From Desulfuromonadales bacterium (GTDB lineage Bacteria; Desulfobacterota; Desulfuromonadia; Desulfuromonadales; DASPGW01), in NCBI GenBank assembly GCA_035620395.1, contig DASPGW010000159.1:1-32058 (forward strand): a stretch of DNA of 32,058 nucleotides, read 5' to 3'. The translations under genes were made by a program, and so were the position numbers. The notes below the pieces were generated by a model that worked only from the letters and a program-made list of their open reading frames with translations, was not told the DNA's origin and did no database searches. Of this stretch, positions 23,529 to 32,058 are shown piece by piece (position 1 is the first letter of the stretch; the number at the start of each line of letters is the position of its first letter).

Positions 23529-23556
23529 TTGCACAACGACACCCACCGGCGATAAT
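23529..23556 (+). promoter_or_regulatory. Candidate promoter for the quinone oxidoreductase gene
   Basis: TTGCAC (23529-23534) and GATAAT (23551-23556) are separated by 16 bp, 38 nt before the ATG at 23595. The -10 is a 5/6 match to the sigma-70 consensus; the -35 matches in its first three bases. Confidence 0.45.
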
Positions 23557-23594
23557 GAAGGAAAAGTTCGTCTGCATCGCCAACGGAGGTTCTG

Positions 23595-24557
23595 ATGAAA
23601 GCGATTCGTGTCCACGAATTTGGCGACCCGGAAGTCATGCGCCTGGAAGAGGTTCCCGACCTCATCCCCGGCCGGGGCGAGGTGCTGGTACAGATCCAGG
23701 CGATCGGCGTCAACCCGGTCGATACCTATATCCGCTCCGGCACCTACCCTGCCCGGCCCACCCTCCCCTACACCCCCGGACTGGATGCGGCCGGTGTGAT
23801 CGAGGCGGTCGGCGAGGGGGTTGGTCACCGCCGGGCCGGTGAGTGGGTCTACGTCGCCGGCAGCCTCTCCGGCACCTACGCCGAGCAGGTGCTCTGCCGG
23901 GAAGATCAGACCCACCCCCTGCCGGAGACGATCTCCTTCGCCCAGGGGGCGGCCGTCGGCGTCCCCTACGGCGCCGCCTGGTACGCCCTGTTTTCGCGCG
24001 CCGCGGCCCGGCCGGGCGAGTTCGTGCTGGTACACGGCGCCAGCGGCGGGGTCGGCACCGCTTGCGTACAGCTGGCCCGGGCCGCCGGCATGCGGGTGAT
24101 CGGCACCGCCGGCACCGATGAAGGTCGAAAACTGGTTCTGGAACAGGGGGCGCACCATGTGCTCGACCACCGCGCCGCCGGTTACCTGGAAGCCATCCCC
24201 GGCCTCACCTGCGAGCACGGCATCGACGTGGTGCTGGAGATGCTGGCCAACGTCAACCTCGGGCGGGACCTGAAGGCTCTCGCAATGGGGGGGCGGATCG
24301 CCGTCATCGGCAGCCGCGGCACGGTCGAGATCGACCCCCGCGACACCATGGGACGCAACGGTTCGATCCTCGGCATGGTCCTCTTCAACGCCACCGAGGC
24401 CGAAACAAGAAGCATGCACGCGGCCCTGGGCGCCGGACTGGAGAATGGTACCCTGCGCCCCGTCGTCGGCCGGGAGCTGCCGCTGGTCGAGGCAGCGGCC
24501 GCCCACCGGGCGGTGCTGGAGCCGGGGGCCTACGGCAAGATCGTGCTGGTGCCATAG
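23595..24557 (+). CDS. NADPH:quinone oxidoreductase (zeta-crystallin type MDR)
   Basis: A 320-residue medium-chain dehydrogenase/reductase without the catalytic zinc ligands. N-terminal GroES-like part: MKAIRVHEFGDPEVMRLEEVPDLIPG...IGVNPVDTYIRSGTYP, LPYTPGLDAAGVIEAVG. The Rossmann fold has VLVHGASGGVGTACVQLARAAG, the AxxGGVG nucleotide-binding loop typical of the quinone oxidoreductase subfamily. It is expected to reduce quinones or enones with NADPH in the cytoplasm. GGAGG precedes the ATG. A pirin gene follows 54 nt downstream on the same strand, so the two may form an operon. Confidence 0.9.
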   Translation: MKAIRVHEFGDPEVMRLEEVPDLIPGRGEVLVQIQAIGVNPVDTYIRSGTYPARPTLPYTPGLDAAGVIEAVGEGVGHRRAGEWVYVAGSLSGTYAEQVLCREDQTHPLPETISFAQGAAVGVPYGAAWYALFSRAAARPGEFVLVHGASGGVGTACVQLARAAGMRVIGTAGTDEGRKLVLEQGAHHVLDHRAAGYLEAIPGLTCEHGIDVVLEMLANVNLGRDLKALAMGGRIAVIGSRGTVEIDPRDTMGRNGSILGMVLFNATEAETRSMHAALGAGLENGTLRPVVGRELPLVEAAAAHRAVLEPGAYGKIVLVP

Positions 24558-24611
24558 TCACAAGACACCAGCATTTTGTGCCCGAACTGCCCGAACGGAA
24601 AGGATTGCATC

Positions 24612-25307
24612 ATGATCACCCTGCGCAAATCGGCAGAAAGAGGCCACTTCCGGGCCGACTGGCTCGACAGCCGCCACTCCTTCTCCTTCGATACCTACCA
24701 CGACCCGGCGCACATGGGCTTTCGCACCCTGCGGGTCATCAACGAGGACCGGGTGGCGCCCGGCGCCGGCTTTCCGCTGCACCCGCACCGCGACATGGAG
24801 ATCGTCACCTTCATCCTCGCGGGGGCGCTGGAACACCGCGACGACCTCGGCCACCGGGAAATCATCCACGCCGGCGAGGTGCAGCGGATCACTGCCGGCA
24901 CCGGCATCCGCCACAGCGAAGCCAACCCCTCGGCGACCGCTGAGGTCCACCTGCTGCAGATCTGGCTTCTTCCCGAAGAGAAGGGGCTGGCGCCGAGCTA
25001 CGAGACACGGCGGTTCGACGCTCTCGACGGCAACAGTCTGCGCCTGCTGGCCTCGCGCGACGGCCGCGGGGGCTCGGCCGTCATCCATCAGGACGTCAGC
25101 CTTTATGCCGGCGCCCTGGCCGCCGGCAGCCGCCTGGAGCATCTCCTGCTGCCGGGACGTCACGCCTGGCTGCAGGTGACCGGCGGCGAGCTGACCCTGA
25201 ACGGCATACCGCTGGCGGCCGGGGACGGCGCGGCCGCCAGCGCGGAGAGCGAACTGGAACTGGCGGCCTTCAGCGAAACCGCCTTCCTCCTCTTCGACCT
25301 CGCCTGA
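24612..25307 (+). CDS. Pirin-family bicupin protein (YhhW-like)
   Basis: A 231-residue bicupin. The metal-binding set is complete: H57 and H59 in HPHRDME, and H101 and E103 in GIRHSE, the same positions as in E. coli YhhW, which has quercetinase activity. The pirin signature RHSFSFDTYHDPAHMGFRTLRVINED is near the N-terminus. The C-terminal cupin (YAGALAAGSRLEHLLLPGRHAWLQVTGGELTLNG) lacks obvious metal ligands, as is usual. The ATG at 24612 is chosen because AAAGGA lies upstream and family members begin at this MITLRK position; an earlier in-frame start adds a Cys-rich stretch without support. The physiological substrate is unknown. Confidence 0.9.
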   Translation: MITLRKSAERGHFRADWLDSRHSFSFDTYHDPAHMGFRTLRVINEDRVAPGAGFPLHPHRDMEIVTFILAGALEHRDDLGHREIIHAGEVQRITAGTGIRHSEANPSATAEVHLLQIWLLPEEKGLAPSYETRRFDALDGNSLRLLASRDGRGGSAVIHQDVSLYAGALAAGSRLEHLLLPGRHAWLQVTGGELTLNGIPLAAGDGAAASAESELELAAFSETAFLLFDLA

Positions 25308-25416
25308 CCACCGCCGCCGGCGGCGGAGACAGCCCAGGAAAATGGTGCAACTGCCGGAAAGACGATGTACAATACCGCTGGCCCAAGCTGTAACCGAACG
25401 GGGCCAGGAGACATCC

Positions 25417-26088
25417 GTGGATATGAAACGACTCGGCAGAATCATGTTCCAGGGGCTGGTGGCGATACTACCGGCCGTACTGACTCTCTATATCCTCTTC
25501 TGGCTGGTCCGCTCGGCGGAAATCGTGCTCGGCGGCATGCTCGAGGTGCTGTTGCCGGTGGGCTGGTACCTGCCCGGCATGGGCCTTCTGACCGGGCTGG
25601 TGGTGGTCTTTCTCTTCGGCCTGGCGCTCAACGCGTTTCTGGTGCGGCGGCTGCTCGACCTGAGCGACGAGTTGATGAACCACATTCCGCTGGTCAAGAC
25701 CCTCTACGGCTCCCTCAAGGACTTCGTCGGCTTCTTCACCAGCAAGCGGGAGACGCAGTTCAACCAGGTGGTGGCGGTTGAGCTGAATTTCGGCGGGACG
25801 CCGATGCGCATGATCGGTTTCGTCACCCGCAGCGACTTCAGCGGGTTGCCGGCGGGGATCGGCAACGAGGGAGAAATCGCCGTCTACCTCCCCCTGAGCT
25901 ACCAGATCGGCGGCTACACGGTGATCGTTCCCCGCACCTCGGTCCAGACGGTGAACATTTCCACCCACCGCGCCATGGGTTTTGTCGTTACCGGCGGCAT
26001 GACCACCGACAAGGGGCACCATCGTGCGACTCACTCTGCGCCGTCCGCCCCCACCCCCGTCCAGAGCGAACACCCGGTCGAAAGCTGA
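25417..26088 (+). CDS. DUF502-family inner-membrane protein
   Basis: A 223-residue membrane protein with helices at about 10-35 (GLVAILPAVLTLYILFWLV) and 48-73 (LPGMGLLTGLVVVFLFGLALNAFLV). These are followed by LMNHIPLVKTLYGSLKDFVGFF and a soluble part with GFVTRSDFSGLP, GEIAVYLPLSYQIGGYTVIVP, all characteristic of DUF502. Function unknown. GTG at 25417 is favoured because AGGAG lies 6 nt before it; an ATG two codons later is the alternative. The last 25 residues (GHHRATHSAPSAPTPVQ) are low-complexity. TACAAT at 25368-25373 could be a -10 element with a poor -35. A terminator overlaps the stop. Confidence 0.85.
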   Translation: MDMKRLGRIMFQGLVAILPAVLTLYILFWLVRSAEIVLGGMLEVLLPVGWYLPGMGLLTGLVVVFLFGLALNAFLVRRLLDLSDELMNHIPLVKTLYGSLKDFVGFFTSKRETQFNQVVAVELNFGGTPMRMIGFVTRSDFSGLPAGIGNEGEIAVYLPLSYQIGGYTVIVPRTSVQTVNISTHRAMGFVVTGGMTTDKGHHRATHSAPSAPTPVQSEHPVES

Positions 26089-26102
26089 GCCGGGCGTTTT
26101 TT
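26073..26102 (+). terminator. Rho-independent terminator after the DUF502 gene
   Basis: CCCGG (26073-26077) and CCGGG (26090-26094) form a stem, extendable by weaker pairs inside, followed after CG by TTTTTT at 26097-26102. The stop codon of the DUF502 gene lies in the loop. Confidence 0.6.
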
Positions 26103-26131
26103 CTTGCTTCGGCAACCTTTGCCCAGCCGGC

Positions 26132-27286
26132 TCAGGTGATCAGGAAGCGGGTGAAGTCCTCGCGCAGAAAGCGCTCGGCCTCGGCAAAGCCGGGCGAGCG
26201 GGTGAAGATGACGGCCAGCACCGGGTAATGGCGGAAGTCGGTGCGGCGGCAGTCGAGGACGGTGCCGAAGAGGCGCCGCAGTTCATCGTAGCGGACGGCG
26301 CGGATGCGGCTGCGGTCGAGAGTCGGGGGAAGGTCGGCGATGTTGAAGAAGAAATGCTCCTTGCTGCAGCGGGACAGGATCGTCCCCCAATCGGGGGGCC
26401 GGCCGAAGAGGAAGGCCTCATAGGGATTGATCCCGTAGGCGAACCACGCCAGGTCGGTGGTGCCCCAGCCGGCGAAGCGCAGCGGGTTGACCTCGACGGG
26501 GACGATGCCGCGAGGCGTGCGGCGAAACTCGGCGTGAACCGGAAAATCCCGCAGACCGCAGAGTTCGCCGATCCTTGCCAGTTCCCGTTCGCAGAGCGGC
26601 CGCCACTCCTCGATGACCTCCCGCCCCGTGAAGTAGACGCGATCGCTGGTGTCCTCCGGCCCGGCGAAGAGGTGCTGGAAGATGTTCAGCACCACCGGCC
26701 GCCCCTCCCCATCAAAGTAGGCATCGACGGCCAGTTCCTCCCCTTCCAGGTACTCCTCGACGAGAAACTCCTCCAGGCCGATCACGCAGCCGGGATAGAG
26801 TCCGCGCAGCCTGGCCAGTTCGGCAGGCAGCTCACGGACCAGGCGGGCCCAGGCTCCCGCATCGACGACCCGGTGCACCCCCATGCTGAAGAAGCCCACC
26901 GCCGGCTTGAGCACCACCGGGAAGGAGAGGTCGGCCGCACTCACCCGGGAGAGTTCCTCCAGCCGCAGGTGCCGAAAATGGACGTGGGGATAGAGAGGCC
27001 GGGTGCGCCGGCGGAATTCATCCTTGTCCTTGAGCAGAAGCGTGGCCTGCCAGAGGGGAGTGTCGCCCAGGTTTCGCTCGATGCAGGCCAGGGCGTTTTC
27101 GGAGTTGGTATAGAGCCGCGGTCTCGCCGCCTGCCGGAAGCGGGCGAAAAAGGTCGCCTCCGCCAGCCGCTCCATCTGCTCCCCCAACATGAGGGGCAGC
27201 CCTTCGGCGGCAAGGACCGGAAGGCGGTTACGAACAGCGGTCTCTTCGAGCAGACGCGAAACGTAGGGCCAGTCGAGGATCAGCAT
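26132..27286 (-). CDS. ATP-grasp domain protein
   Basis: A 384-residue protein with ATP-grasp features. FPVVLKPAVGFFSMGVH holds the ATP-binding lysine and Gly/Ser loop, EEFLVEEYLEGEELAVDAYF is the adenine/Mg-binding strand pair, and FPVHAEFRRTPRGIVPVEVNPLRFAG carries the metal-binding E and N. ATP-grasp enzymes join a carboxylate to an amine or other nucleophile using ATP. The substrate is not recognised. The ATG at 27286 has GGAG 6 nt upstream; the in-frame GTG four codons earlier lacks a spaced RBS. It lies 80 nt downstream of a flavin amine oxidase gene on the same strand and is probably co-transcribed with it. It ends 30 nt from the terminator of the convergent DUF502 gene. Confidence 0.8.
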   Translation of the reverse strand: MLILDWPYVSRLLEETAVRNRLPVLAAEGLPLMLGEQMERLAEATFFARFRQAARPRLYTNSENALACIERNLGDTPLWQATLLLKDKDEFRRRTRPLYPHVHFRHLRLEELSRVSAADLSFPVVLKPAVGFFSMGVHRVVDAGAWARLVRELPAELARLRGLYPGCVIGLEEFLVEEYLEGEELAVDAYFDGEGRPVVLNIFQHLFAGPEDTSDRVYFTGREVIEEWRPLCERELARIGELCGLRDFPVHAEFRRTPRGIVPVEVNPLRFAGWGTTDLAWFAYGINPYEAFLFGRPPDWGTILSRCSKEHFFFNIADLPPTLDRSRIRAVRYDELRRLFGTVLDCRRTDFRHYPVLAVIFTRSPGFAEAERFLREDFTRFLIT

Positions 27287-27366
27287 GGACGACTCCACTT
27301 CCTGCCACTTACTGATACTTCCAATCTGCCCCCCTTCAGACTTATTTTACCTGCAAACCAGGCGTG

Positions 27367-28887
27367 TCAGGCATCGTTGGCCGCCGCCTCCCCGGCGATC
27401 TGCAGGGCGGCCCGCAGCCCCGACTGCACCGCCCCTTCCACCCAGCCGTGGAGCAGGGAAGCGTGCTCGCCGGCAATGCGGATCCGTCCCTCCGGGCGGA
27501 CGATATCTTCATGCATCGCCATCTGCCCGGGGGTGAAGAGGGCGAAGGCGCCGCGGGCGAAGGGCTCCTGGTGCCAGGCGATGGAAGCCCCGCTCTCGCA
27601 CTGGTCGAGAAATGCGGGAAATATCCGGCCGAGCTGCCGGGCCGCCGCCGCCACCCGCTCTTCGGAGCGGAGCGGATACCAGCGTTCGGCATCCTCCGCC
27701 CAGGTGTAGCTGGCCAGGATCAGGCTGCGGCAAGTTTGCGGAAAGGGTTCGAGGGGGAAATAGGCGGCCCGCAGGGGAAGGTCGGTGATGGTCGTGCCGG
27801 CCGTGGCCGGCTCGCCGGGGGAGGCCGGCTCCCAGAAACGCTCCCGGACCTGGAGGAACACCTTGGCCGAGGCGATGTAGTGCAGGTTCTGGATGGCTCG
27901 CCGCTTGCCGGGGGAGAAGGGAGGATCGACCTCGACGGTGGTGGCCAGAACCGGGAAGGGCGCGGTCAGGATGAGGTAATCCCCTTGCATCTTGCCCCGG
28001 CCGGCGGGGCCGCGCCAGTGGACCGTCACCCCCGCCCCGGACTGCTCGATACGGACCGCCTCGGCGCCGAACCGGATCCGCTCTGCCAGGGTGCGGCCGC
28101 AGCCCGGCGGCGGGGTGGACAGAAACTTCTGCGCCAACTGGTCGCAGCCACCGACGATCTCCACCTGGTCCCGGTCCCAACCGCAGTAGAAGACCCGGAG
28201 CAGCTCGAGGAAGGCGATCCCCAGCATCGAATCGTATCCCCCCAGGCCGAGGCCGACCAGGCCGAACAGTTGCAGATCCTCGGCCGACCAGGGCTTCGGC
28301 CCCCGGACCAGGAAGTCGCGCAGGGAGAAGTCGCGAAACTCCTCGGTCAGCGTCCGCCAGACCTCCGAAAACCGGTCGTCGACGGCGCAGTCCAGCCGTT
28401 CCCGGATCGGGGCAAGAGATTCCTCCCAGAGGCGCAGCACCCGCCTGGCGGCGAAATCGGCATCGTTCTTCACCCCCCGGCCGGCAAAAAGCCTGCCCCC
28501 GAGGTGGTAGAAGCCCCGGTCGTCGACGTCGACGTTGGGAAACAGGCGGGTCCTGAGCCCGAAGAGATCCCGGGCGTAGTAAAGAGTAGTGCGGTGGACT
28601 TCCGGAATGCGCATCGACCCGGCCTCACCGTAGAGCCCCGGGGCAAAGGCTTCCCGCATGGTGTAGAGGCGCCCCCCGGCCCGGTGCGAGGCCTCCAGGA
28701 TGACGGGCTCATGCCCGGCTCGCAGCAGCTCGAAGGCGGCGGTCAGCCCGGCCGCTCCGGCGCCGACGATGAGGACGGTGCGGGGTCTTCCGGCCCGCGG
28801 CAGGCCTTTTTGGGCCAGGGCGAGGTAATCGAAGGGGTCGTCGGGAAAATGCCGGGGATTCCAGCTCGGAGATCCTCCTTCGGACAT
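27367..28887 (-). CDS. Flavin monoamine/L-amino-acid oxidase-like protein
   Basis: A 506-residue FAD enzyme of the amine oxidase family. The dinucleotide-binding site VLIVGAGAAGLTAAFELLRAGHEPVILEASHRAGGRLYT is at residues 38-76, followed by GEAGSMRIP, which matches the substrate entry block of L-amino-acid oxidases. The C-terminal FAD block is GRIRIAGEHASLLHGWVEGAVQSGLRAA. No signal peptide, so cytoplasmic. It should oxidise an amine or amino acid to the imine with O2 or another acceptor. The start at 28887 is chosen for the AAGGAG 8 nt upstream; the frame stays open further back without family similarity. A good promoter lies about 60 nt upstream, and the ATP-grasp gene follows. Confidence 0.88.
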   Translation of the reverse strand: MSEGGSPSWNPRHFPDDPFDYLALAQKGLPRAGRPRTVLIVGAGAAGLTAAFELLRAGHEPVILEASHRAGGRLYTMREAFAPGLYGEAGSMRIPEVHRTTLYYARDLFGLRTRLFPNVDVDDRGFYHLGGRLFAGRGVKNDADFAARRVLRLWEESLAPIRERLDCAVDDRFSEVWRTLTEEFRDFSLRDFLVRGPKPWSAEDLQLFGLVGLGLGGYDSMLGIAFLELLRVFYCGWDRDQVEIVGGCDQLAQKFLSTPPPGCGRTLAERIRFGAEAVRIEQSGAGVTVHWRGPAGRGKMQGDYLILTAPFPVLATTVEVDPPFSPGKRRAIQNLHYIASAKVFLQVRERFWEPASPGEPATAGTTITDLPLRAAYFPLEPFPQTCRSLILASYTWAEDAERWYPLRSEERVAAAARQLGRIFPAFLDQCESGASIAWHQEPFARGAFALFTPGQMAMHEDIVRPEGRIRIAGEHASLLHGWVEGAVQSGLRAALQIAGEAAANDA

Positions 28888-28946
28888 GGCAAACGCTCCT
28901 TGGTCATGGCAATCGCTTCCGGGTTCTCGCCGGAAATGGAGCCTAA

Positions 28947-28975
28947 AGTATAGCAGCCCTTCAGGATGATGACAG
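28947..28975 (-). promoter_or_regulatory. Sigma-70-type promoter for the amine oxidase/ATP-grasp pair
   Basis: On the minus strand CTGTCA (28975-28970) and TATACT (28952-28947) are separated by exactly 17 bp. The -35 matches 4/6 and the -10 5/6. A start about 7 nt after the -10 gives a leader of roughly 50 nt. Confidence 0.65.
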
Positions 28976-29087
28976 AGCCGGGCGGTTTCGCCGTCCGAGC
29001 GTTGCCTCGCCGGGGTATTGTGGTAGTAGATACGCAGGGAAGGAACGGACGGCCGGCACCCTGCCCCTTCCGGCCAAGGAGGACGAC

Positions 29088-29654
29088 ATGACATACGGAA
29101 TCACGCGCGGCGAGGCCCTCGCCCTGGTGCGGCAGCGCCTGCGCAATCCCAACCTGGTGAACCACTGTCTCGCCACCGAGGCGGTGATGCGGACCCTGGC
29201 CCGGCGCTTCGGCGCCGACCCGGAGCTGTGGGGCCTGGCCGGGCTGCTGCACGATCTCGACGCCGAAACCCGGCCCGACCTGCAGACGCATACCCTGGAG
29301 ACCGCGGCGTTGCTGGCGGAGAAGGGAGTGGCGCCGGAGATCATCGATGCCATCCGGATGCACAACGAACAGGCCCAGGGCGGGCGCCGCCGGCAGGAGG
29401 TATTCCATCACGCCCTCGCCGCCGGCGAGACGATCACCGGCCTGATCGTCGCCGCCGCCCTGGTCTATCCGGACCGGAAACTCGCCAGCGTCCAGCCCAA
29501 GTCGGTGCGCAAGCGCTTCAAGGAGAGGCAGTTCGCCGCCGGCGCCGACCGGGAGACCATCGCCGAATGCGAAAAGATCGGTATCCCGCTCGACGAGTTC
29601 TGCGAGCTCTGCCTGCGGGCGATGCAGGAGGTGGCCGGTGATCTGGGGCTCTGA
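29088..29654 (+). CDS. HD-domain protein (predicted metal-dependent phosphohydrolase)
   Basis: A 188-residue protein with an HD-domain signature: H26, H55-D56 in GLLHDLDAE, H68 in LQTHTLETA and H92 in AIRMHNE. It is similar to the small HDIG-type hydrolases found alone in many bacteria; the substrate (a nucleotide or phosphoester) is unknown. No membrane segment. AAGGAGG lies 6 nt before the ATG. It is divergent from the amine oxidase gene and convergent with hsdR, with only 33 bp between the stops of this gene and hsdR. Confidence 0.87.
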   Translation: MTYGITRGEALALVRQRLRNPNLVNHCLATEAVMRTLARRFGADPELWGLAGLLHDLDAETRPDLQTHTLETAALLAEKGVAPEIIDAIRMHNEQAQGGRRRQEVFHHALAAGETITGLIVAAALVYPDRKLASVQPKSVRKRFKERQFAAGADRETIAECEKIGIPLDEFCELCLRAMQEVAGDLGL

Positions 29655-29687
29655 TGACTTATTTTGGGGAAAAATTGGGCATGGGGC

Positions 29688-32058
29688 TCAATGCACCGTC
29701 CCATACACGCTGCGCCCCTGCCCGTAGTACGCATCGTAGACATGTTGGTAGATGGCGTCGCACTTCTTTTCATACAGGGACTTGTCGAACACCTCCGGCA
29801 GGTAGTCGAGCATGATCTCGATGGTCTGCCGCACCCCCGCCCGGGTCATTTCCTTTTTGCGCCAGTCGAGGACCAGCTTCTCCCGTTTCAGGAGATCGAG
29901 CAGGTCGCGGGCGACCTTCTTGACCTGCTTGCGCTCCTTCTCGGTCAGCCCCGGCGCGGGCTTAATCAGCAGGTCGAAGAGGGCCAACTCCTCTTCGGAC
30001 AGTTCCTCCTGCATGTGCCGGCGCTCCTCGTCGTTCAGGTCACGGGCGAACTTGAGCAGTTCGCCGAAGACCGCCTCGACGTTGAGGGCGCCACTGTTGT
30101 ATTCGTCGATGAGGCGCTGGAACCTCTCCAGGTAGTCCATGCGCGAGCGGTTGAGAAGCACCAAGGTTTTGAGTCTCTGCTCCAGCGCTGCCTTGAGCTT
30201 CTCGATTTCGGTCCGCTTCCGGGCCTTGGCGAATTTCGCCTTCAGGGCCTCGAAGTCGATCTTGGAGATGTCGATGGGTCCGCCGTACTCGGTATCCTTC
30301 GGATCGCGGATGAGGTACCCCTCGGCGGCGATCGATTCGTCGAGCAGACCCTCGACCTGCTCCATGACGCCGGTGATGTCGACTTCGGGGTCTAAGGAGC
30401 GGATCGCCTCGGCGATGTTGACGATCACCGCCCGTTTCGGGCCGAACTCGTTGGCCGCCGGGTCGGGGAGGATCGCCTTGTAGATGCGCGCCACCCAGTT
30501 GGCCAGGCCGAGGTACTGCTTCTTCGACTCGTCGCTGACCAGGATCGCTTCGACCGCCGCGTCGCGCCGGGCGATGAAATCAAAGTCGCGGGCCGCTTGA
30601 ATGCCATTCAAGGGGCTGCCGACCTTGTTCAGGAAGGCCTCGGTCTCGGCAACCTTCTCCCGCAGTTTCTCCACCAGGAAGGCCTTGACCTTGACCGGAC
30701 ACTCGCCCTCCCCTACCCCGCCCCCTGCTCCCGAGCCGTAGATGGCCAGCGCCTTCTGCATGTTGCGGAATACGCCGACGTAGTCGACGATCAGGCCGTT
30801 GAGCTTGTCCCGGAAGACCCGGTTGGCGCGGGCGATGGTCTGCATCAGGGTGTGGTTGCGCATCGGCTTGTCGAGGTAGATGGTGTTGCAGCACGGCACG
30901 TCGAAGCCGGTGATCCACATGGCGCAGACGAAGACCAGGCGAAAGGGGTCGTCCGGGTCCTTGAACTTCTTCTCCAGGTCCTCCCTGACCAACCGCAGCC
31001 GATGCGGCTTGAAGTCGATCCCTTTCTCGGCGAAGAGCTCCAGCTCGTTCTGCGCCTGGGAGACGACCACGGCCATGTCGGTCGCTTCCATGTAGGTGAG
31101 CTGTTCGGCGAGCCGCTGCTTCTTCCAGTCGTGGCGGGCGACGGCCAGCTCGTCCTTGAGGTGGGCGATCTCCCGCTGCCAGTGGGCCTGGACCTTGTGG
31201 TACATGCGCACGGCGGTGAGCTTGTCGATGGCGATGAACATCGCCTTGCCGCGCTGCCCCCGCCCGACGAAGTGGCGCACCACGTCCTCGGCGACCTTCT
31301 CCAGCCGCTCGTCGCGGGTGACCAGGTGGTACTCGCGGGCGAACTCCCGCTCCAGCTTGCGCTCCTGCGCCTCGTCGAGTTCCGCCTCCTCCAGCAGGCG
31401 CTCCATCTCCTCGTTGAGTTTCTCGTTGGTGAGCTGCAGCTCGGGGATGCGGTTCTCGTAGTAGAGGGGGACGGTGGCGTTGTCCTCCACCGACTGCTTG
31501 AAGTCGTAGATGCTGACGTAGTCGCCGAAGACCTTGCGGGTCAGCTCCTCGCCGGCCATCAGCGGCGTGCCGGTAAAGCCGATGAAGGCGGCGTTGGGCA
31601 GGGCGTTGCGCATGTTGAGAGCGAAGACGTCGTACTGGCTGCGGTGCGCCTCGTCGGTGATGACGATGATGTCCGAGCGGTCGGAGAGCTGCGGGTAGGT
31701 TGCCCCCTTCTCGGTGCGGAACTTCTGGATCAGGGTGAAGACGAAGCGGTGATCCTCGCGCAGCAGCTCCTTCAGGTGCTCGCCGCTGCCGGCGTGGATG
31801 CGCTTCTCCTCCTCGGTGACCACCCCGCAGTTAGCGAAGTTCTTGTAGATCTGGCCATCCAGCTCCTGCCGATCGGTGACGATGACGAAGGTCCAGTTCC
31901 CCGGCAGCGTGCGCAGCACCTTCTGCGAGAAGAAGACCATCGAGTAACTCTTGCCGCTCCCCTGCGTGTGCCAGAAGACCCCGAGCCGCCCCTGGTTTTC
32001 CTTGAGGTTTTCTACCGCCACGATGGCGTTATTGACTCCCAAGAATTGGTGATTCTTG
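29688..32058 (-). CDS. hsdR: Type I restriction enzyme R subunit, HsdR (N-terminus outside the window)
   Basis: The frame is open to the right edge (the last visible residues upstream are KNHQFLGVNNAI, typical just before the motor domain). The N-terminal endonuclease part is therefore missing, and about 790 residues are visible. Superfamily-2 helicase motifs are the Walker A HTQGSGKS, IVTDRQELDGQ, the DEAH-type TDEAHRSQYD, GFTGTPL, and the motif VI stretch QTIARANRVFRDK. The C-terminal 250 residues have the helical DUF3387 region of HsdR. The subunit translocates and cuts unmodified DNA with HsdM and HsdS; those genes are not in the window and should lie beyond the right edge. Coding appears intact. 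Confidence 0.93.
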   Translation of the reverse strand, partial: KNHQFLGVNNAIVAVENLKENQGRLGVFWHTQGSGKSYSMVFFSQKVLRTLPGNWTFVIVTDRQELDGQIYKNFANCGVVTEEEKRIHAGSGEHLKELLREDHRFVFTLIQKFRTEKGATYPQLSDRSDIIVITDEAHRSQYDVFALNMRNALPNAAFIGFTGTPLMAGEELTRKVFGDYVSIYDFKQSVEDNATVPLYYENRIPELQLTNEKLNEEMERLLEEAELDEAQERKLEREFAREYHLVTRDERLEKVAEDVVRHFVGRGQRGKAMFIAIDKLTAVRMYHKVQAHWQREIAHLKDELAVARHDWKKQRLAEQLTYMEATDMAVVVSQAQNELELFAEKGIDFKPHRLRLVREDLEKKFKDPDDPFRLVFVCAMWITGFDVPCCNTIYLDKPMRNHTLMQTIARANRVFRDKLNGLIVDYVGVFRNMQKALAIYGSGAGGGVGEGECPVKVKAFLVEKLREKVAETEAFLNKVGSPLNGIQAARDFDFIARRDAAVEAILVSDESKKQYLGLANWVARIYKAILPDPAANEFGPKRAVIVNIAEAIRSLDPEVDITGVMEQVEGLLDESIAAEGYLIRDPKDTEYGGPIDISKIDFEALKAKFAKARKRTEIEKLKAALEQRLKTLVLLNRSRMDYLERFQRLIDEYNSGALNVEAVFGELLKFARDLNDEERRHMQEELSEEELALFDLLIKPAPGLTEKERKQVKKVARDLLDLLKREKLVLDWRKKEMTRAGVRQTIEIMLDYLPEVFDKSLYEKKCDAIYQHVYDAYYGQGRSVYGTVH

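Noticed and set aside
1-32058. CRISPR array, tRNA or rRNA genes
   Set aside because: No regularly spaced direct repeats with unique spacers, no cloverleaf-like sequence and no rRNA-like stretch were noticed. The repeats found are palindromic or occur in pairs only.

Overview
The window is GC-rich DNA from a Gram-negative bacterium. Gene content fits a Desulfuromonadales/Geobacter-type deltaproteobacterium: a nucleotidyltransferase/mutase fusion, GalT, a GH13 protein and GlgA in one cluster, many signalling proteins, a MetA-like outer-membrane protein, and abundant palindromic intergenic repeats. This assignment is inferred from gene content only; no rRNA or tRNA gene was seen to confirm it.

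Layout. (1) 1-1381: the C-terminal part of a GAF-containing histidine kinase overlaps a single-domain response regulator. (2) 1463-10334: a co-directional carbohydrate cluster holds an NTP-transferase/LbH/degenerate phosphomannomutase fusion, a GalT-like enzyme, an 1149-residue GH13 protein, glycogen synthase and a small acidic protein overlapping glgA. It ends in a hairpin-rich convergent spacer. (3) 10509-11675: rdgC on the minus strand. (4) about 11689-14429: an accessory patch wedged between rdgC and a Cys-rich protein gene. It contains two AT-rich lipoprotein genes, a frameshifted transposase relic, a CcdA/CcdB toxin-antitoxin pair, and two interleaved pairs of direct repeats whose outer copies abut the ribosome-binding regions of the two flanking genes. 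(5) 14446-18863: two Cys-cluster (YkgJ-like) proteins on either side of a membrane diguanylate cyclase, then an unknown protein and a response regulator with an N-terminal MshEN-like (potential c-di-GMP-binding) module. (6) 18951-25307: metabolic genes, namely glutaryl-CoA dehydrogenase type, saccharopine dehydrogenase type, gpmA, a MetA-like outer-membrane protein, a quinone oxidoreductase and pirin. (7) 25417-29654: a DUF502 membrane protein, a minus-strand pair encoding a flavin amine oxidase and an ATP-grasp enzyme, and an HD-domain protein. (8) 29688-32058: most of a type I restriction HsdR, running off the right edge.

Working together. The carbohydrate cluster probably serves glycogen or alpha-glucan and sugar-nucleotide metabolism. 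The diguanylate cyclase and the MshEN-receiver protein could form a local c-di-GMP signalling link. The patch at 11.7-14.4 kb and hsdR are the accessory parts.

The most unusual signals are: a family of 28-bp palindromes that begin GTAG and show compensatory changes, seen alongside a REP-associated-transposase-like relic; the interleaved repeats that bound the lipoprotein/CcdAB patch; a mutase domain that has lost its metal-binding aspartates; the MshEN-receiver fusion; and the amine oxidase/ATP-grasp pair.
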